64,000 nucleotides of DNA from UBA2206 sp049303905 (GCA_049303905.1 JBAQNP010000011.1:6196-70195); one strand, 5' to 3'. Counted from the stretch's first letter, positions 32,786 through 40,731 are shown. Numbers and translations are program-made. The notes: generated by a model from the sequence alone, not told the origin.

Positions 32786-32803
32786 TTATTTAACAGGGTA
32801 AAT
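32786..32803 (+). promoter_or_regulatory. TTATTTAACAGGGT leader motif at the ahcY start
   Basis: The 14-mer ends 4 nt before the ahcY ATG. It contains the AGGG that serves as ribosome-binding site and follows a small inverted repeat (ATAAGATT/AATCTTAT). It is identical to the motif ahead of the DM13 gene (16214-16227). Confidence 0.45.
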
Positions 32804-34216
32804 ATGAAACAAGAACAAGATTACAAAATCAAAGACATTAGTTTGGCGGAATATGGGCGAAACGAAATTATCATCGCTGAAAAAGAAATGCCTGGGCTGA
32901 TGGCACTGCGAAAAAAATTTGGCAAGAAAAAACCTCTCCGGGGCGCCAGAATTTTGGGCAGTCTGCACATGACCATTCAAACTGCAGTGCTTATCGAAAC
33001 TTTGGTTGAATTGGGCGCCAAAGTACGCTGGGTTTCTTGCAATATATATTCCACTCAAGACCACGCAGCGGCGGCCATCGCCAAAGCCGGCGTTCCGGTT
33101 TTTGCTTGGAAAGGTGAAACATTGGAAGAATATTGGTGGTGCACTGAGCAAGCTTTCAAATTTGGCAAAAATCTAGGTCCAAATCTAATCGTAGATGACG
33201 GAGGCGACGCTACTCTGATGCTTCATCTTGGGACCGAGATTGAAAAAGATCCAAAGTTACTCAAACGAAATTATTCTGGCAAAACTGAAGATGAAAAAGA
33301 GCTAATGAAAATTCTTGCTAAAATTTATAGCGAAGACAAAACTTTTTGGAGCAAAATGATTCGAGATGTCAAAGGAGTTTCCGAAGAAACTACCACGGGC
33401 GTGCACCGACTCTATCAAATGTTTGAAAAAAAGAGATTGCTTTTTCCAGCAATCAATGTCAATGACAGCGTAACTAAAAGTAAGTTTGATAATTTGTATG
33501 GTTGTCGAGAAAGCTTGGCGGATGGCATCAAGCGTGGAACAGACGTGATGGTGGCCGGAAAAGTGGTTGTTGTTTGCGGTTATGGCGACGTTGGCAAAGG
33601 TTGCGCGCAAAGCATGAAAGGTCTTGGAGCGCGTGTAATTATTACCGAAATTGATCCAATTTGCGCTTTGCAAGCTTCGATGGAAGGTTTTGAAATAAAG
33701 ACTGTTGAAGAAACTTTGGGCGAAGGTAATATCTATGTGACCGCTACTGGCAATCAAGATATCATCACAATTTCTCATATGGAAAAAATGAAGGACGAAG
33801 CGATTGTCTGCAACATCGGACACTTTGACAATGAAATTCAAGTGGAAAAATTGGAAAAATATAATGGAATCAAAAAAATAAATATCAAACCGCAAGTGGA
33901 TAAATATATCTTCCCTGACGGACACGCTATCGTACTTCTTTCACAAGGCCGACTCGTCAATCTTGGCAACGCCACGGGACATCCAAGTTTTGTGATGAGC
34001 ACATCTTTTACCAATCAAGTCTTGGCGCAAATGGAACTTTGGAAAAATAAACTAGCTGTTGGAGTTTATACTTTGCCAAAAAAATTGGATGAAGAAGTAG
34101 CACGGTTGCACCTAGAAAAACTTGGCGTGTCCTTGACCAAACTCACCAAAAAACAAGCCAACTATATCAACACTCCGATTGATGGGCCTTATAAGTCGGA
34201 AAATTATCGGTATTAG
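32804..34216 (+). CDS. ahcY: S-adenosylhomocysteinase
   Basis: This 470-aa protein is full length for the family. ILGSLHMTIQTAVLIETLVE is the substrate domain start, VSCNIYSTQDHAAAAIA is diagnostic and YWWCTEQAF and DDGGDATL follow. The NAD-binding core is VVVCGYGDVGKGCAQSMKGL. The C-terminal GHPSFVMSTSFTNQVLAQME and the final KSENYRY (with the conserved Lys-Tyr for NAD) are present. It hydrolyses S-adenosylhomocysteine to adenosine and homocysteine. Together with the adenosine kinase it forms a SAH recycling unit. A hairpin terminator follows. Confidence 0.97.
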   Translation: MKQEQDYKIKDISLAEYGRNEIIIAEKEMPGLMALRKKFGKKKPLRGARILGSLHMTIQTAVLIETLVELGAKVRWVSCNIYSTQDHAAAAIAKAGVPVFAWKGETLEEYWWCTEQAFKFGKNLGPNLIVDDGGDATLMLHLGTEIEKDPKLLKRNYSGKTEDEKELMKILAKIYSEDKTFWSKMIRDVKGVSEETTTGVHRLYQMFEKKRLLFPAINVNDSVTKSKFDNLYGCRESLADGIKRGTDVMVAGKVVVVCGYGDVGKGCAQSMKGLGARVIITEIDPICALQASMEGFEIKTVEETLGEGNIYVTATGNQDIITISHMEKMKDEAIVCNIGHFDNEIQVEKLEKYNGIKKINIKPQVDKYIFPDGHAIVLLSQGRLVNLGNATGHPSFVMSTSFTNQVLAQMELWKNKLAVGVYTLPKKLDEEVARLHLEKLGVSLTKLTKKQANYINTPIDGPYKSENYRY

Positions 34217-34236
34217 AAAAATTTTTTAGAAATTTT

Positions 34237-34269
34237 AAAGGGAAGAAATAAATTTATCCTTCCCTTTTT
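34237..34269 (+). terminator. ahcY terminator
   Basis: AAAGGGAAG (237-245) pairs with CTTCCCTTT (259-267), followed by TT. It touches the stop codon of the convergent 58-aa gene and may serve both directions. Confidence 0.8.
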
Positions 34270-34444
34270 ATTCTTTACAATCGCCATGCTTGGCTTTTTG
34301 TATTTTCTCAGGATACGATTCCTCAAAAAGCCTAATTGTGGGACAATTTATTCGGAGTAAACAATTTTGACAAAATGTTATTTTACGGCTCATACAGCCC
34401 ATATATTTCCCACAGACCTTACATTTAAATAATCTGGTATCCAT
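34268..34444 (-). CDS. 58-aa zinc-ribbon-like protein
   Basis: The frame runs from ATG 34444 to TAA 34268-34270. It reads MDTRLFKCKVCGKYMGCMSR, then KITFCQNCLLRINCPTIRLF, ending HGDCKE. The CxxC...CxxC spacing (8/11 and 25/28) indicates a small zinc ribbon. A strong Shine-Dalgarno AGGGAGG lies 4 nt upstream, unlike most genes here. It is third in a run of small Cys-rich genes. Function unknown. Confidence 0.65.
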   Translation of the reverse strand: MDTRLFKCKVCGKYMGCMSRKITFCQNCLLRINCPTIRLFEESYPEKIQKAKHGDCKE

Positions 34445-34530
34445 TTTTCCTCCCTAATTGTGAACTTAAAAAAATTAAAATCAATTTTCAATCTCGAAAT
34501 AGTAGCCTCTTTCTCGTTTTTCGTCAAATT

Positions 34531-34577
34531 AAAAGGGAGGGCAACGGAGTTATTCGTCGCCTTCCCTTTTTTTGCGC
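34531..34577. terminator. 12-bp hairpin between the two zinc-protein genes
   Basis: AAAAGGGAGGGC (531-542) pairs with GCCTTCCCTTTT (559-570) with one wobble. T7 follows on the plus strand and T4 on the minus strand, so it can work in both directions. Confidence 0.65.
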
Positions 34578-34582
34578 TAATT

Positions 34583-34930
34583 TTAGTGCACAACATGGCT
34601 TTCACTGCCCACCTCCTTTCCTTCACAGAAATTACATTGTTTAACTGCTCCGCTGGCAAGTTTGAGACAGCCTAACCGATAATGACATTCTCGGCAGAAC
34701 ACGTCTTGACCATCAAACCCAACACAGTAATATAATTTGCAATCCATACATAAAAATTTTTCGTTAGCATGTTCCACTTTTTTTCTTGGGATTCTCGCAA
34801 TTATTAAAAGTGCGAGTTCATGATTAATTTGGCGCTCTTCAGCGGAGTCTTTTCTCCGCTTACTCTTGGGTCGCCTGTCTTTGCTCCGTCTCACTCTTTT
34901 TTTCTGCTTACGTTCCGGTACTTTTCTCAT
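34583..34930 (-). CDS. 115-aa basic protein with C-terminal zinc fingers
   Basis: The first 45 residues are extremely basic (RKQKKRVRRSKDRRPKSKRR). Then come three Cys pairs: CMDCKLYYC, CRECHYRLGC and CNFC. This pattern suggests a nucleic-acid-binding zinc protein, but no family is recognised. It has a good Shine-Dalgarno (GGAGG, about 9 nt before ATG). Direction and spacing tie it to the 45-aa gene upstream and the 58-aa gene downstream. The composition is less AT-rich than its surroundings, which hints at transfer. Confidence 0.6.
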   Translation of the reverse strand: MRKVPERKQKKRVRRSKDRRPKSKRRKDSAEERQINHELALLIIARIPRKKVEHANEKFLCMDCKLYYCVGFDGQDVFCRECHYRLGCLKLASGAVKQCNFCEGKEVGSESHVVH

Positions 34931-34980
34931 AATAGGAGCCTCCGATGGTTACATGCTTAAGTTAATAAATTCCACGATTA

Positions 34981-35118
34981 TTAATATACAGCATTTTTTT
35001 CTATTCTTATTTTATCTTTTTTATCCTCCTTTCTCATTAAAAAAAGATAATTTTCTTCCAAAAAATAATAGCCTCCGAAGGCCACCTTCGCTAGCCAAGT
35101 TATTATTGCATCTTTCAT
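34981..35118 (-). CDS. 45-aa hypothetical protein
   Basis: The frame runs from ATG 35118 to TAA 34981-34983. It reads MKDAIITWLAKVAFGGYYFL, then EENYLFLMRKEDKKDKIRIE, ending KNAVY. A textbook AAGGAGG lies 5 nt before the ATG. The amphipathic first helix (TWLAKVAFGGYYFL) may touch the membrane. It is the first gene of the small zinc-protein run. Confidence 0.55.
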   Translation of the reverse strand: MKDAIITWLAKVAFGGYYFLEENYLFLMRKEDKKDKIRIEKNAVY

Positions 35119-35183
35119 ACTGCCTCCTTATGTAAAAATTTATTCAAATCTTACACAGACAGAAAGAAAAGCTTTTTAAAGGA

Positions 35184-35212
35184 CAAAAAAAGCCACCGAT
35201 TAAAGTGGCTTT
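35184..35212 (-). terminator. terminator of the YtxH operon
   Basis: On the minus strand AAAGCCAC (212-205) pairs with GTGGCTTT (196-189), followed by T5 more. It lies about 70 nt past the YtxH-like gene. Confidence 0.75.
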
Positions 35213-35282
35213 GTATAAAAATTTTCTATTAATTGAGTTTTCATGTCTTCATGATAATCCAATCCTCATATCTCGTCAATGC

Positions 35283-35678
35283 CTATTTTTTGATTTTTTT
35301 AACTGCTTTTACAACACGAGAAGCATCCTTAGCGATATCGCGCTTGGCAGAAATTGCCAATTTACTTATCGATTTCCAATGTTTTTTGAGATCATTAGCA
35401 ATTGCTCCGATCTCCTCTCGAGTTGCCACTTTTTCTTTGGCATAGTCCTTGGACACTGCATCGATAATTTCAAGATAGATTGGCTCGGTGATTTCTTTGG
35501 CCTTTTCTAATTTTTCAATAACATCCCCTTTCATTTTGATTGCCCAAGATTTGGCGTGCTCGCGATGTTTCTTCCCTTTTGGCCCGAAGAAAAAATAGGC
35601 GGTGGCTGCTACACCAGCCAAGCTTGCGCCGATGACTGCCAGCTTGATCACTTTCGAACTGTCTGTCTTCTTTTTCAT
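35283..35678 (-). CDS. YtxH domain protein
   Basis: This 131-aa protein has an N-terminal transmembrane helix (about 11-30, IKLAVIGASLAGVAATAYFF) followed by GPKGKKHREHAKSWAIKMKG, the typical YtxH motif after the helix. The rest is a long amphipathic helix rich in Lys. Members are general-stress or envelope proteins of unknown detail. It is last in a five-gene minus-strand operon with a DUF948-like protein, an lmo0937-like protein, YggT and an RHH regulator. Confidence 0.75.
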   Translation of the reverse strand: MKKKTDSSKVIKLAVIGASLAGVAATAYFFFGPKGKKHREHAKSWAIKMKGDVIEKLEKAKEITEPIYLEIIDAVSKDYAKEKVATREEIGAIANDLKKHWKSISKLAISAKRDIAKDASRVVKAVKKIKK

Positions 35679-35698
35679 AATTTTATTTTATTAATTTA

Positions 35699-35974
35699 TT
35701 AAACTTTTTTTTGATCTTTCTCTTCTGAACGTTTTCTTTTGCGAGCTGGCGGAAAAAACATTCGAAAGATAATGTTGTCTTCCAATCTTTCTTTGAGTTC
35801 CAGAATAAATTCTTTCGAATCCTCAAAATTATCTTGTAGCTTTTCTGAAATTAAATATAAATTTCTACCGGCTTTGATGAAATAAAACAAGCCGATAGAA
35901 AATAATACCGAAAGCACCACTGTCGCCACCGAAGAGATGAAAAAGAAAATGTCCGCTTTCATAACTGTTTCCAT
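35699..35974 (-). CDS. small membrane protein, DUF948-like
   Basis: This 91-aa protein has one membrane helix at about 10-32 (FFISSVATVVLSVLFSIGLF), then a charged helical tail KAGRNLYLISEKLQDNFEDS ending in basic residues (PPARKRKRSEEKDQKKV). Placement directly upstream of the YtxH gene mirrors the DUF948-YtxH pairs of other bacteria, so the two likely act together at the membrane. The family assignment is by context and layout. Confidence 0.6.
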   Translation of the reverse strand: METVMKADIFFFISSVATVVLSVLFSIGLFYFIKAGRNLYLISEKLQDNFEDSKEFILELKERLEDNIIFRMFFPPARKRKRSEEKDQKKV

Positions 35975-35995
35975 ATATAATATCTATATTTTAGA

Positions 35996-36142
35996 TTAAA
36001 TAATATTTCGACCTTGCAGTAATCTTATTATAACTAAAATAACAGCAATTACAAGTAGGATATGAAGCAATCCCCCGAGAGTATATGAGGTGATGAGTCC
36101 CAAAAACCAAAGGATTACTAAGATTATGATTATTGTCCACAT
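35996..36142 (-). CDS. lmo0937-family (DUF5670) small membrane protein
   Basis: This 48-aa protein reads MWTIIIILVILWFLGLITSY, then TLGGLLHILLVIAVILVIIR and LLQGRNII. The two helices joined by GLxTSYTLGGLLHILLVIA are characteristic of this family, which is widespread and linked to stress. The frame runs from ATG 36142 to TAA 35996-35998. It sits between the YggT and DUF948-like genes in the same operon. Confidence 0.8.
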   Translation of the reverse strand: MWTIIIILVILWFLGLITSYTLGGLLHILLVIAVILVIIRLLQGRNII

Positions 36143-36159
36143 ATTTTTTGAAAATTTAA

Positions 36160-36561
36160 TTACATACTAGATTTTTGTTTTTCGCCCGAGAATATTCGTA
36201 CTAATTTGACGATTCCCCAAGCTAAAACAGCGTACACGATAATTGCCACGAGTGTTGATGGCTCCAAAACTGAAGTCGTTTCCACACCTTGAGCAAAGCC
36301 TCTGCGAAATATTCCTTCAAAAGGAGCAATGAAAATTCCTGTTATCCCGTAGATTAATCCTACAAATGCACTTGCCAAACTCGCTCCCATCAATTTGAGC
36401 ACAAGACGAAAAACTAAGAGTATTTCCAAAAGTCCGGCAAAGAAATAAACTAAATATTCAATCGTCTGAAAACCAGTCGCTTCGCTTTCGATTGAAGTCA
36501 CTGCAACTGGAGTTTTGCCATCTTCTTTCGCAGTTGTAGTTTCTTTTATAATTTCTGTCAT
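36160..36561 (-). CDS. YggT family membrane protein
   Basis: This 133-aa protein has a soluble 30-residue start, then helices at about 34-60, 68-82 and 98-123. LLEILLVFRLVLKLMGASLA and TGIFIAPFEGIFR are the YggT-type 'R-L-x-L ... PxxxxFR' motifs. In other bacteria YggT is linked to division-site and osmotic functions. Here the N-terminus is longer than usual. Its ATG overlaps the stop of the RHH gene by 4 nt (ATGA), so they are translationally coupled. Confidence 0.75.
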   Translation of the reverse strand: MTEIIKETTTAKEDGKTPVAVTSIESEATGFQTIEYLVYFFAGLLEILLVFRLVLKLMGASLASAFVGLIYGITGIFIAPFEGIFRRGFAQGVETTSVLEPSTLVAIIVYAVLAWGIVKLVRIFSGEKQKSSM

Positions 36562-36755
36562 ATTTTTTTCACCGCCTTTCTATTTTTGCTAATTTCGACC
36601 TTTTTAATTATCGTCTCTTTGGGTAAATATTCAATTAATGCCCTCTCTATTAAATCAGTAAGACTCCTCTCCTCAACAATAGCTTGCGCTTTTGCTTGCT
36701 TGGCCAGAGAAGGATTGATGAAAATTGTCAATCTTTGATTTTTTTTAGTTGTCAT
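36558..36755 (-). CDS. ribbon-helix-helix (CopG-like) regulator
   Basis: This 65-aa protein has a beta strand (QRLTIFINPSLAKQAKAQAI) followed by two helices (SLTDLIERALIEYL), which is the RHH DNA-binding layout, and a lysine-rich tail. As the first gene of the envelope operon it may repress its own promoter. An imperfect palindrome at 36773-36804 upstream of its ATG is a candidate operator. No toxin partner is present. Confidence 0.7.
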   Translation of the reverse strand: MTTKKNQRLTIFINPSLAKQAKAQAIVEERSLTDLIERALIEYLPKETIIKKVEISKNRKAVKKI

Positions 36756-36772
36756 AATTGATATATTAGTGT

Positions 36773-36804
36773 TTATTGCACTACTTGATATAGTACAACA
36801 ATAA
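36773..36804. promoter_or_regulatory. candidate RHH operator palindrome
   Basis: TTATTG ... CAATAA enclose ACTAC/AGTAC-like inner arms (TACTTGATATAGTA centre). It lies 18-49 nt upstream of the RHH gene start. The rest of 36805-37015 holds no gene; GCCCT/AGGGC near 36912-36940 forms a weak hairpin. Confidence 0.4.
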
Positions 36805-37015
36805 AAGCATTATATTTCAAAAGGATGATTTTGGTGCCAGCCCCTTGATTTTTTCTGTGGCTGTGCTACAGTTTCAAACTAATTGGAGGATAGTTTTTTT
36901 AACAATTAAATAGCCCTAAAAGAAAGGAGGTTGGGAGGGCAGTTTTATTTTTTCAGAAATGACCAAGGAATTATTAACGGGCGATAACGCCCAAAAAAAT
37001 TTTACGGAGGACATC

Positions 37016-37534
37016 ATGAAAAAATTAACGCTCATTCTGGCAATTTTTACGATTTTTTTCTCAACAAGTGCCGCCGGCGCCGATGATACAACCAACGCGC
37101 CCGTTACCACAATCTCAGTTTCCGCATATCCTGTGGGCTTCTGTGGCAGACTTCGGTTTGTCAGTGTCCTCTGGATCTCCCCAGGAGGAACTGCTGTTAA
37201 AAAAGTCCAGGACAGAATCGAACAGGGGTTAGGCAAAGACTATATTCAAGACCCGGAATATTATTTCTTGCCTGCCAATATGATCGATGAATCAATAATC
37301 GAAACGTCATCATCAAGAAGTTCTCACATCAAACCGGAATTCAATAACGGATACATTGTTGTTTACCAAACAATGCTCGTTCTGCCTGGAGATCATATCA
37401 AATTCATATTCAAAGCTCAGGGTAAATATTACCAACCGCTAATATGCGATAGCCTTGAACCATTCATTAACCTGGATGGATCTCTGCTGTGTAATGATAT
37501 TCCCCATGGAGAATATGATTTTGAAATTCCGTAA
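37016..37534 (+). CDS. secreted hypothetical protein, 172 aa
   Basis: The chosen start is ATG 37016, preceded by GGAGG at 7 nt. A longer frame to 36959 includes a small hairpin and is unlikely. MKKLTLILAIFTIFFSTSAA is a clear signal peptide with cleavage after about residue 22. The mature part is beta-like and unrecognised, with PVGFCGRLRFVSVLWISPGG and paired Cys near the end (CDSLEPF, CNDIPHG). The strong ribosome site and milder AT bias resemble the 34.3-35.1 kb genes. It has its own strong terminator. Confidence 0.6.
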   Translation: MKKLTLILAIFTIFFSTSAAGADDTTNAPVTTISVSAYPVGFCGRLRFVSVLWISPGGTAVKKVQDRIEQGLGKDYIQDPEYYFLPANMIDESIIETSSSRSSHIKPEFNNGYIVVYQTMLVLPGDHIKFIFKAQGKYYQPLICDSLEPFINLDGSLLCNDIPHGEYDFEIP

Positions 37535-37560
37535 AATAACGGCCGAACCGCCACAAGCAT

Positions 37561-37602
37561 AAGTCTCGACGTTCACACACGAACGCCGAGACTTATTTTT
37601 TC
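37561..37602 (+). terminator. strong terminator of the secreted-protein gene
   Basis: AAGTCTCGACGTTC (561-574) pairs with GAACGCCGAGACTT (581-594), one mismatch, with a 6-nt loop, followed by ATTTTTT. Confidence 0.85.
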
Positions 37603-37665
37603 ATAAAACCCACATTCTCTTCCCCTTCCCAAATTTTCAAAAATGCGCTAGAATAAAAACTCATA

Positions 37666-37762
37666 CCGTTATAACTTAAACAATTTTAGTTGTATTTTAC
37701 AAAAAATCCTATTGGACAAGTTAAAAATACTCGATTAAAACTAGCGAATTAAGTTATAACGG
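37666..37762. repeat. 14-bp perfect inverted repeat upstream of the ABC-F gene
   Basis: CCGTTATAACTTAA (666-679) and TTAAGTTATAACGG (749-762) flank 69 nt. The right arm ends 38 nt before the ABC-F ATG. It may be a leader structure, as expected for attenuated ABC-F genes, or a tiny mobile repeat. Confidence 0.6.
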
Positions 37763-37800
37763 CATCAGTGCTTTTTTTATTTTTAATTTTTCAAAACATC

Positions 37801-39252
37801 ATGGCTAAAGACGACGTCGCAGTTAGATTCAACAAAGTTTCTTTTGAATATACTCACAATAAAACCATCCTCGAAGAGGCTTCTTTTTCTATCCGCCAAG
37901 GCACCAAAATTACTATTATGGGACAAAATGGCGCCGGGAAATCGACTATTTTGAATTTGATCACAGGGTCACTGAAAGAAGAAGATGGTTCAATCTATGT
38001 CAATCCTAGTCTCAAAATTGCTTATGCTAAGCAAGTTATTCCAAATGAACAAATGACGCTCACTGTCAAAGAATTTTTTGCCCTTTGTTTCACTGAGAAA
38101 TTATATAATCTCGATCCAAAGATTGATAAGGTTTTGGACCTTGTAAATCTAAAAGCGCCACACGACAAGATAATTAAATCTTTTTCCGGCGGACAACAAG
38201 CCCGTCTGCTTTTAGCTTCTGCTTTGATTCAAGATCCTGATCTTTTGATTCTAGATGAACCAACCAATAATTTAGACAAAGCCGGCATTGAACATCTCAC
38301 GCAATTTTTGATGAATTACAATAAAACTTGTATTGTTATTTCTCATGACGCTGACTTTTTGAATTCTTTTACTGATGGCGTGCTCTATCTTGATATCTTT
38401 ACCCACAAAGTTGAACAATATCTCGGCGACTACTATGTTGTGGTGGCTGAAATTGCCGATCGAATCGAAAAAGAAAAAATGAAAAACGCGCAATATGAAA
38501 AAGAAATCATCGCCAACAAAGAAAAAGCTAACTTCTTTGCTAACAAAGGTGGCAAGATGCGACTAGTAGCTCGAAAGATGCGCGACAAAGCTGAGGAGAT
38601 GGAGGAAGCCAAGGTTGATGTCAGACGTGAAGACAAAGCTATTTGTGATTTTGAAATTCCAGTCCAAGATGGACTTATTGGAGAGATAATTAATATTTCT
38701 TCACTAACTGTCATGAAAAATCATGAACCCGAAGAAAAGAAAGTTCAAATCTCTCTCAAGAAAAAAACTCATCTGCTTCTTGCCGGACCAAATGGTATTG
38801 GTAAAAGTACCCTGCTTGAATCTCTCGCTTCCGGTCACGCTAAGGGCGCAAAAATTACTGAAGGCATTCGGGTGGGATATTACCGCCAAGATTTTTCCAC
38901 ACTTAATTTTGAAGACACTGTTTATAATTCGCTTTCAGAGGTTATGCGAGAAAACAACGAAGAAAAACTCCGCTCTGTCGCTGCCGGATTTTTGATCGAC
39001 AAAACAATAATCAACGCCAAAATTGGCACGCTTTCTGAAGGACAAAAAGGTCTCGTAGCTTTCGCGCGCCTCATGCTCGAAGAACCAGGACTTCTAATCC
39101 TCGACGAACCAACCAACCACATCAACTTTCGCCACTTGCCAATCATCGCCAAAGCCCTTGATTCTTTCGAAGGCGCCATGATTCTCGTTAGCCACGTCCC
39201 CGAATTCGTCTCGCAAATTAGGATTGATGAAGTTTTAGATTTGGAGAAATAA
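37801..39252 (+). CDS. ABC-F family ribosome-associated ATPase
   Basis: This is 483 aa from the ATG at 37801; the upstream in-frame ATG at 37768 adds a hydrophobic stretch and is unlikely. There are two ABC domains without membrane parts. The first has GQNGAGKST, signature FSGGQQARL and LILDEPTNNLD. The second has GPNGIGKST, signature LSEGQKGLV and LILDEPTNHI. The inter-domain linker (about 215-300) is highly charged, as in ABC-F proteins that enter the ribosomal E site. Whether it is a translation factor or a resistance protein cannot be told. TAGAAT at 37649-37654 is a possible -10 box ahead of the inverted repeat. Confidence 0.92.
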   Translation: MAKDDVAVRFNKVSFEYTHNKTILEEASFSIRQGTKITIMGQNGAGKSTILNLITGSLKEEDGSIYVNPSLKIAYAKQVIPNEQMTLTVKEFFALCFTEKLYNLDPKIDKVLDLVNLKAPHDKIIKSFSGGQQARLLLASALIQDPDLLILDEPTNNLDKAGIEHLTQFLMNYNKTCIVISHDADFLNSFTDGVLYLDIFTHKVEQYLGDYYVVVAEIADRIEKEKMKNAQYEKEIIANKEKANFFANKGGKMRLVARKMRDKAEEMEEAKVDVRREDKAICDFEIPVQDGLIGEIINISSLTVMKNHEPEEKKVQISLKKKTHLLLAGPNGIGKSTLLESLASGHAKGAKITEGIRVGYYRQDFSTLNFEDTVYNSLSEVMRENNEEKLRSVAAGFLIDKTIINAKIGTLSEGQKGLVAFARLMLEEPGLLILDEPTNHINFRHLPIIAKALDSFEGAMILVSHVPEFVSQIRIDEVLDLEK

Positions 39253-39270
39253 TATTAAATTTTGCAAATA

Positions 39271-39303
39271 AAAAAGTACAGAATCAATTCTGTACTTTTT
39301 TTC
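39271..39303. terminator. bidirectional terminator between ABC-F and DEAD genes
   Basis: AAAAAGTACAGAAT and ATTCTGTACTTTTT flank 2 nt. The hairpin has a T tract on either strand and lies between two convergent genes. Confidence 0.85.
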
Positions 39304-39323
39304 TAAAATATTTTTTAATTTTC

Positions 39324-40541
39324 CTATTCCACAAAAGTCAGCGCATTTCCTTTTTTGTCGGCACGGCCGGTGCGACCGATGCGATGCACATAGTCTTCAT
39401 AGGTTGCTGGCAAATCAAAATTGATAACATGACTCACATTTGGAATGTCGAGTCCGCGGGCAGCCACGTCCGTGGCGACCAAAATTTCCACCACATTTTC
39501 TTTGAACATTTTGAGTGCTCGCTGTCGTTTGCTATGTGGTTTGTCACCGTGAATAGATTCAGTTTTAAAACCTCGACCAAGTAAACTCTTGGTAAGTTTG
39601 TCGGCACCGTGCTTGGTGCGAGTAAAAATCAAAACTTTTTCAAATTTAGCTTGGATGAGTAAATCATGGAGTGTATCTGTTTTGTCCTTGCCTTTTTCCA
39701 CTCTAACAATATTTTGATCAATTTGCGCGCTTGATTCTCCGCTTTTAACAGAAATTTTCACCGGATTATTCAAGAATTTTCTGGTCAAACTTTCGATCTC
39801 AGCGCCAAAGGTTGCCGAGAAAAGCATGATCTGTCTTTGTTTTGCCACCAGTGACAAGAGCCAATTCACATCATTGATAAATCCCATATCGAGCATGCGA
39901 TCAGCTTCGTCGAGCACCACACTGCTAAACTGTGAAAGATCCAAAACTTTTCTAGTGATCAAATCTTTGAGTCTGCCAGGAGTGCCAACGACTAAATTAT
40001 GCCGTCTATGCATTTCCTTGATTTGTCTTCGAATATCTGCGCCTCCAACTACCACCACGGAAAAAATATTTAGTCTTTTAGCCAGCGCCATAAATTCATC
40101 TTGAATTTGAATCGCTAATTCGCGAGTCGGCGTCACAATCAAAACTTTTTCGCGCGGATTCAAAAGAATTTTATTGATCATTGGAATGAGAAAAGCCCCC
40201 GTTTTTCCGGTTCCAGTATTAGCCAAACCAATCACATCTTTTCCTGCTAAAATTTCTGGAATAGCTTGATCTTGAATCGGTGTTGGCGTGGCAAAACCAC
40301 GACTTTCGATGGCGCGTTTGAGCAAAGTATGAATTTCAAGATCGCAAAAGGCATAGCGAGGCTTGAAAGCTTCCGTTGGAACAATTTCCTTGGCCTTGCA
40401 AATGAAACGACTAACGTCGATTACATTGCCAGTGAATCTTCTTCGGCCACTTGGACGAGAACCGCCTCGCGATCCCCCTTTTCTACCACCATGAGAACTG
40501 CCTGCGCGAGAACTTCGCGCGTTTGTTTTGTATTGCATCAT
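39324..40541 (-). CDS. DEAD-box RNA helicase
   Basis: This 405-aa protein begins with an RGG-like basic tail (SSHGGRKGGSRGGSRPSGRR). Then come the Q motif (GFATPTPIQDQAIP), Walker A ANTGTGKTGAF, motif Ib TPGRL, DEAD, SAT, and the second RecA domain with ARGLD and HRIGRTGR, all intact. It unwinds RNA duplexes in ribosome assembly or RNA decay. The C-terminus stops soon after the helicase core, so accessory domains are absent. A palindrome sits in its 300-nt leader. Confidence 0.93.
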   Translation of the reverse strand: MMQYKTNARSSRAGSSHGGRKGGSRGGSRPSGRRRFTGNVIDVSRFICKAKEIVPTEAFKPRYAFCDLEIHTLLKRAIESRGFATPTPIQDQAIPEILAGKDVIGLANTGTGKTGAFLIPMINKILLNPREKVLIVTPTRELAIQIQDEFMALAKRLNIFSVVVVGGADIRRQIKEMHRRHNLVVGTPGRLKDLITRKVLDLSQFSSVVLDEADRMLDMGFINDVNWLLSLVAKQRQIMLFSATFGAEIESLTRKFLNNPVKISVKSGESSAQIDQNIVRVEKGKDKTDTLHDLLIQAKFEKVLIFTRTKHGADKLTKSLLGRGFKTESIHGDKPHSKRQRALKMFKENVVEILVATDVAARGLDIPNVSHVINFDLPATYEDYVHRIGRTGRADKKGNALTFVE

Positions 40542-40683
40542 TATCTAATACAGAATTACGCTTTTGATTGCGGAAAAGATATTAACGCAGTCGCCAGAAA
40601 AATATTTTACATAAAAAATTTCTAACTACTGGTGAATCGTTGCATTTTATAATCGCTTTTGCGACGAGCATATCTTGACGCAA

Positions 40684-40701
40684 GCAAATGCGTAAGTCCT
40701 A
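40684..40701. mobile_element. solitary insertion-sequence end (remnant)
   Basis: GCAAATGCGTAAGTCCTA matches 17 of 18 bases of the sequence at the end of the transposase gene at 63875-63892 (reverse strand). No transposase is near, so this is a remnant in the DEAD leader. Confidence 0.4.
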
Positions 40702-40731
40702 AACATAAAAAATTAATTATTTTATGTTTAG
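40699..40731. repeat. 12-bp perfect inverted repeat in the DEAD leader (40542-40869)
   Basis: CTAAACATAAAA (699-710) and TTTTATGTTTAG (720-731) flank 9 nt. The remainder of this 330-bp gap holds the divergent promoters. I see no gene in it. Confidence 0.6.

Noticed and set aside
33302..33925. 207-aa minus-strand frame inside ahcY
   Set aside because: It is antisense to a highly conserved gene, with His/Phe bias typical of shadow frames.
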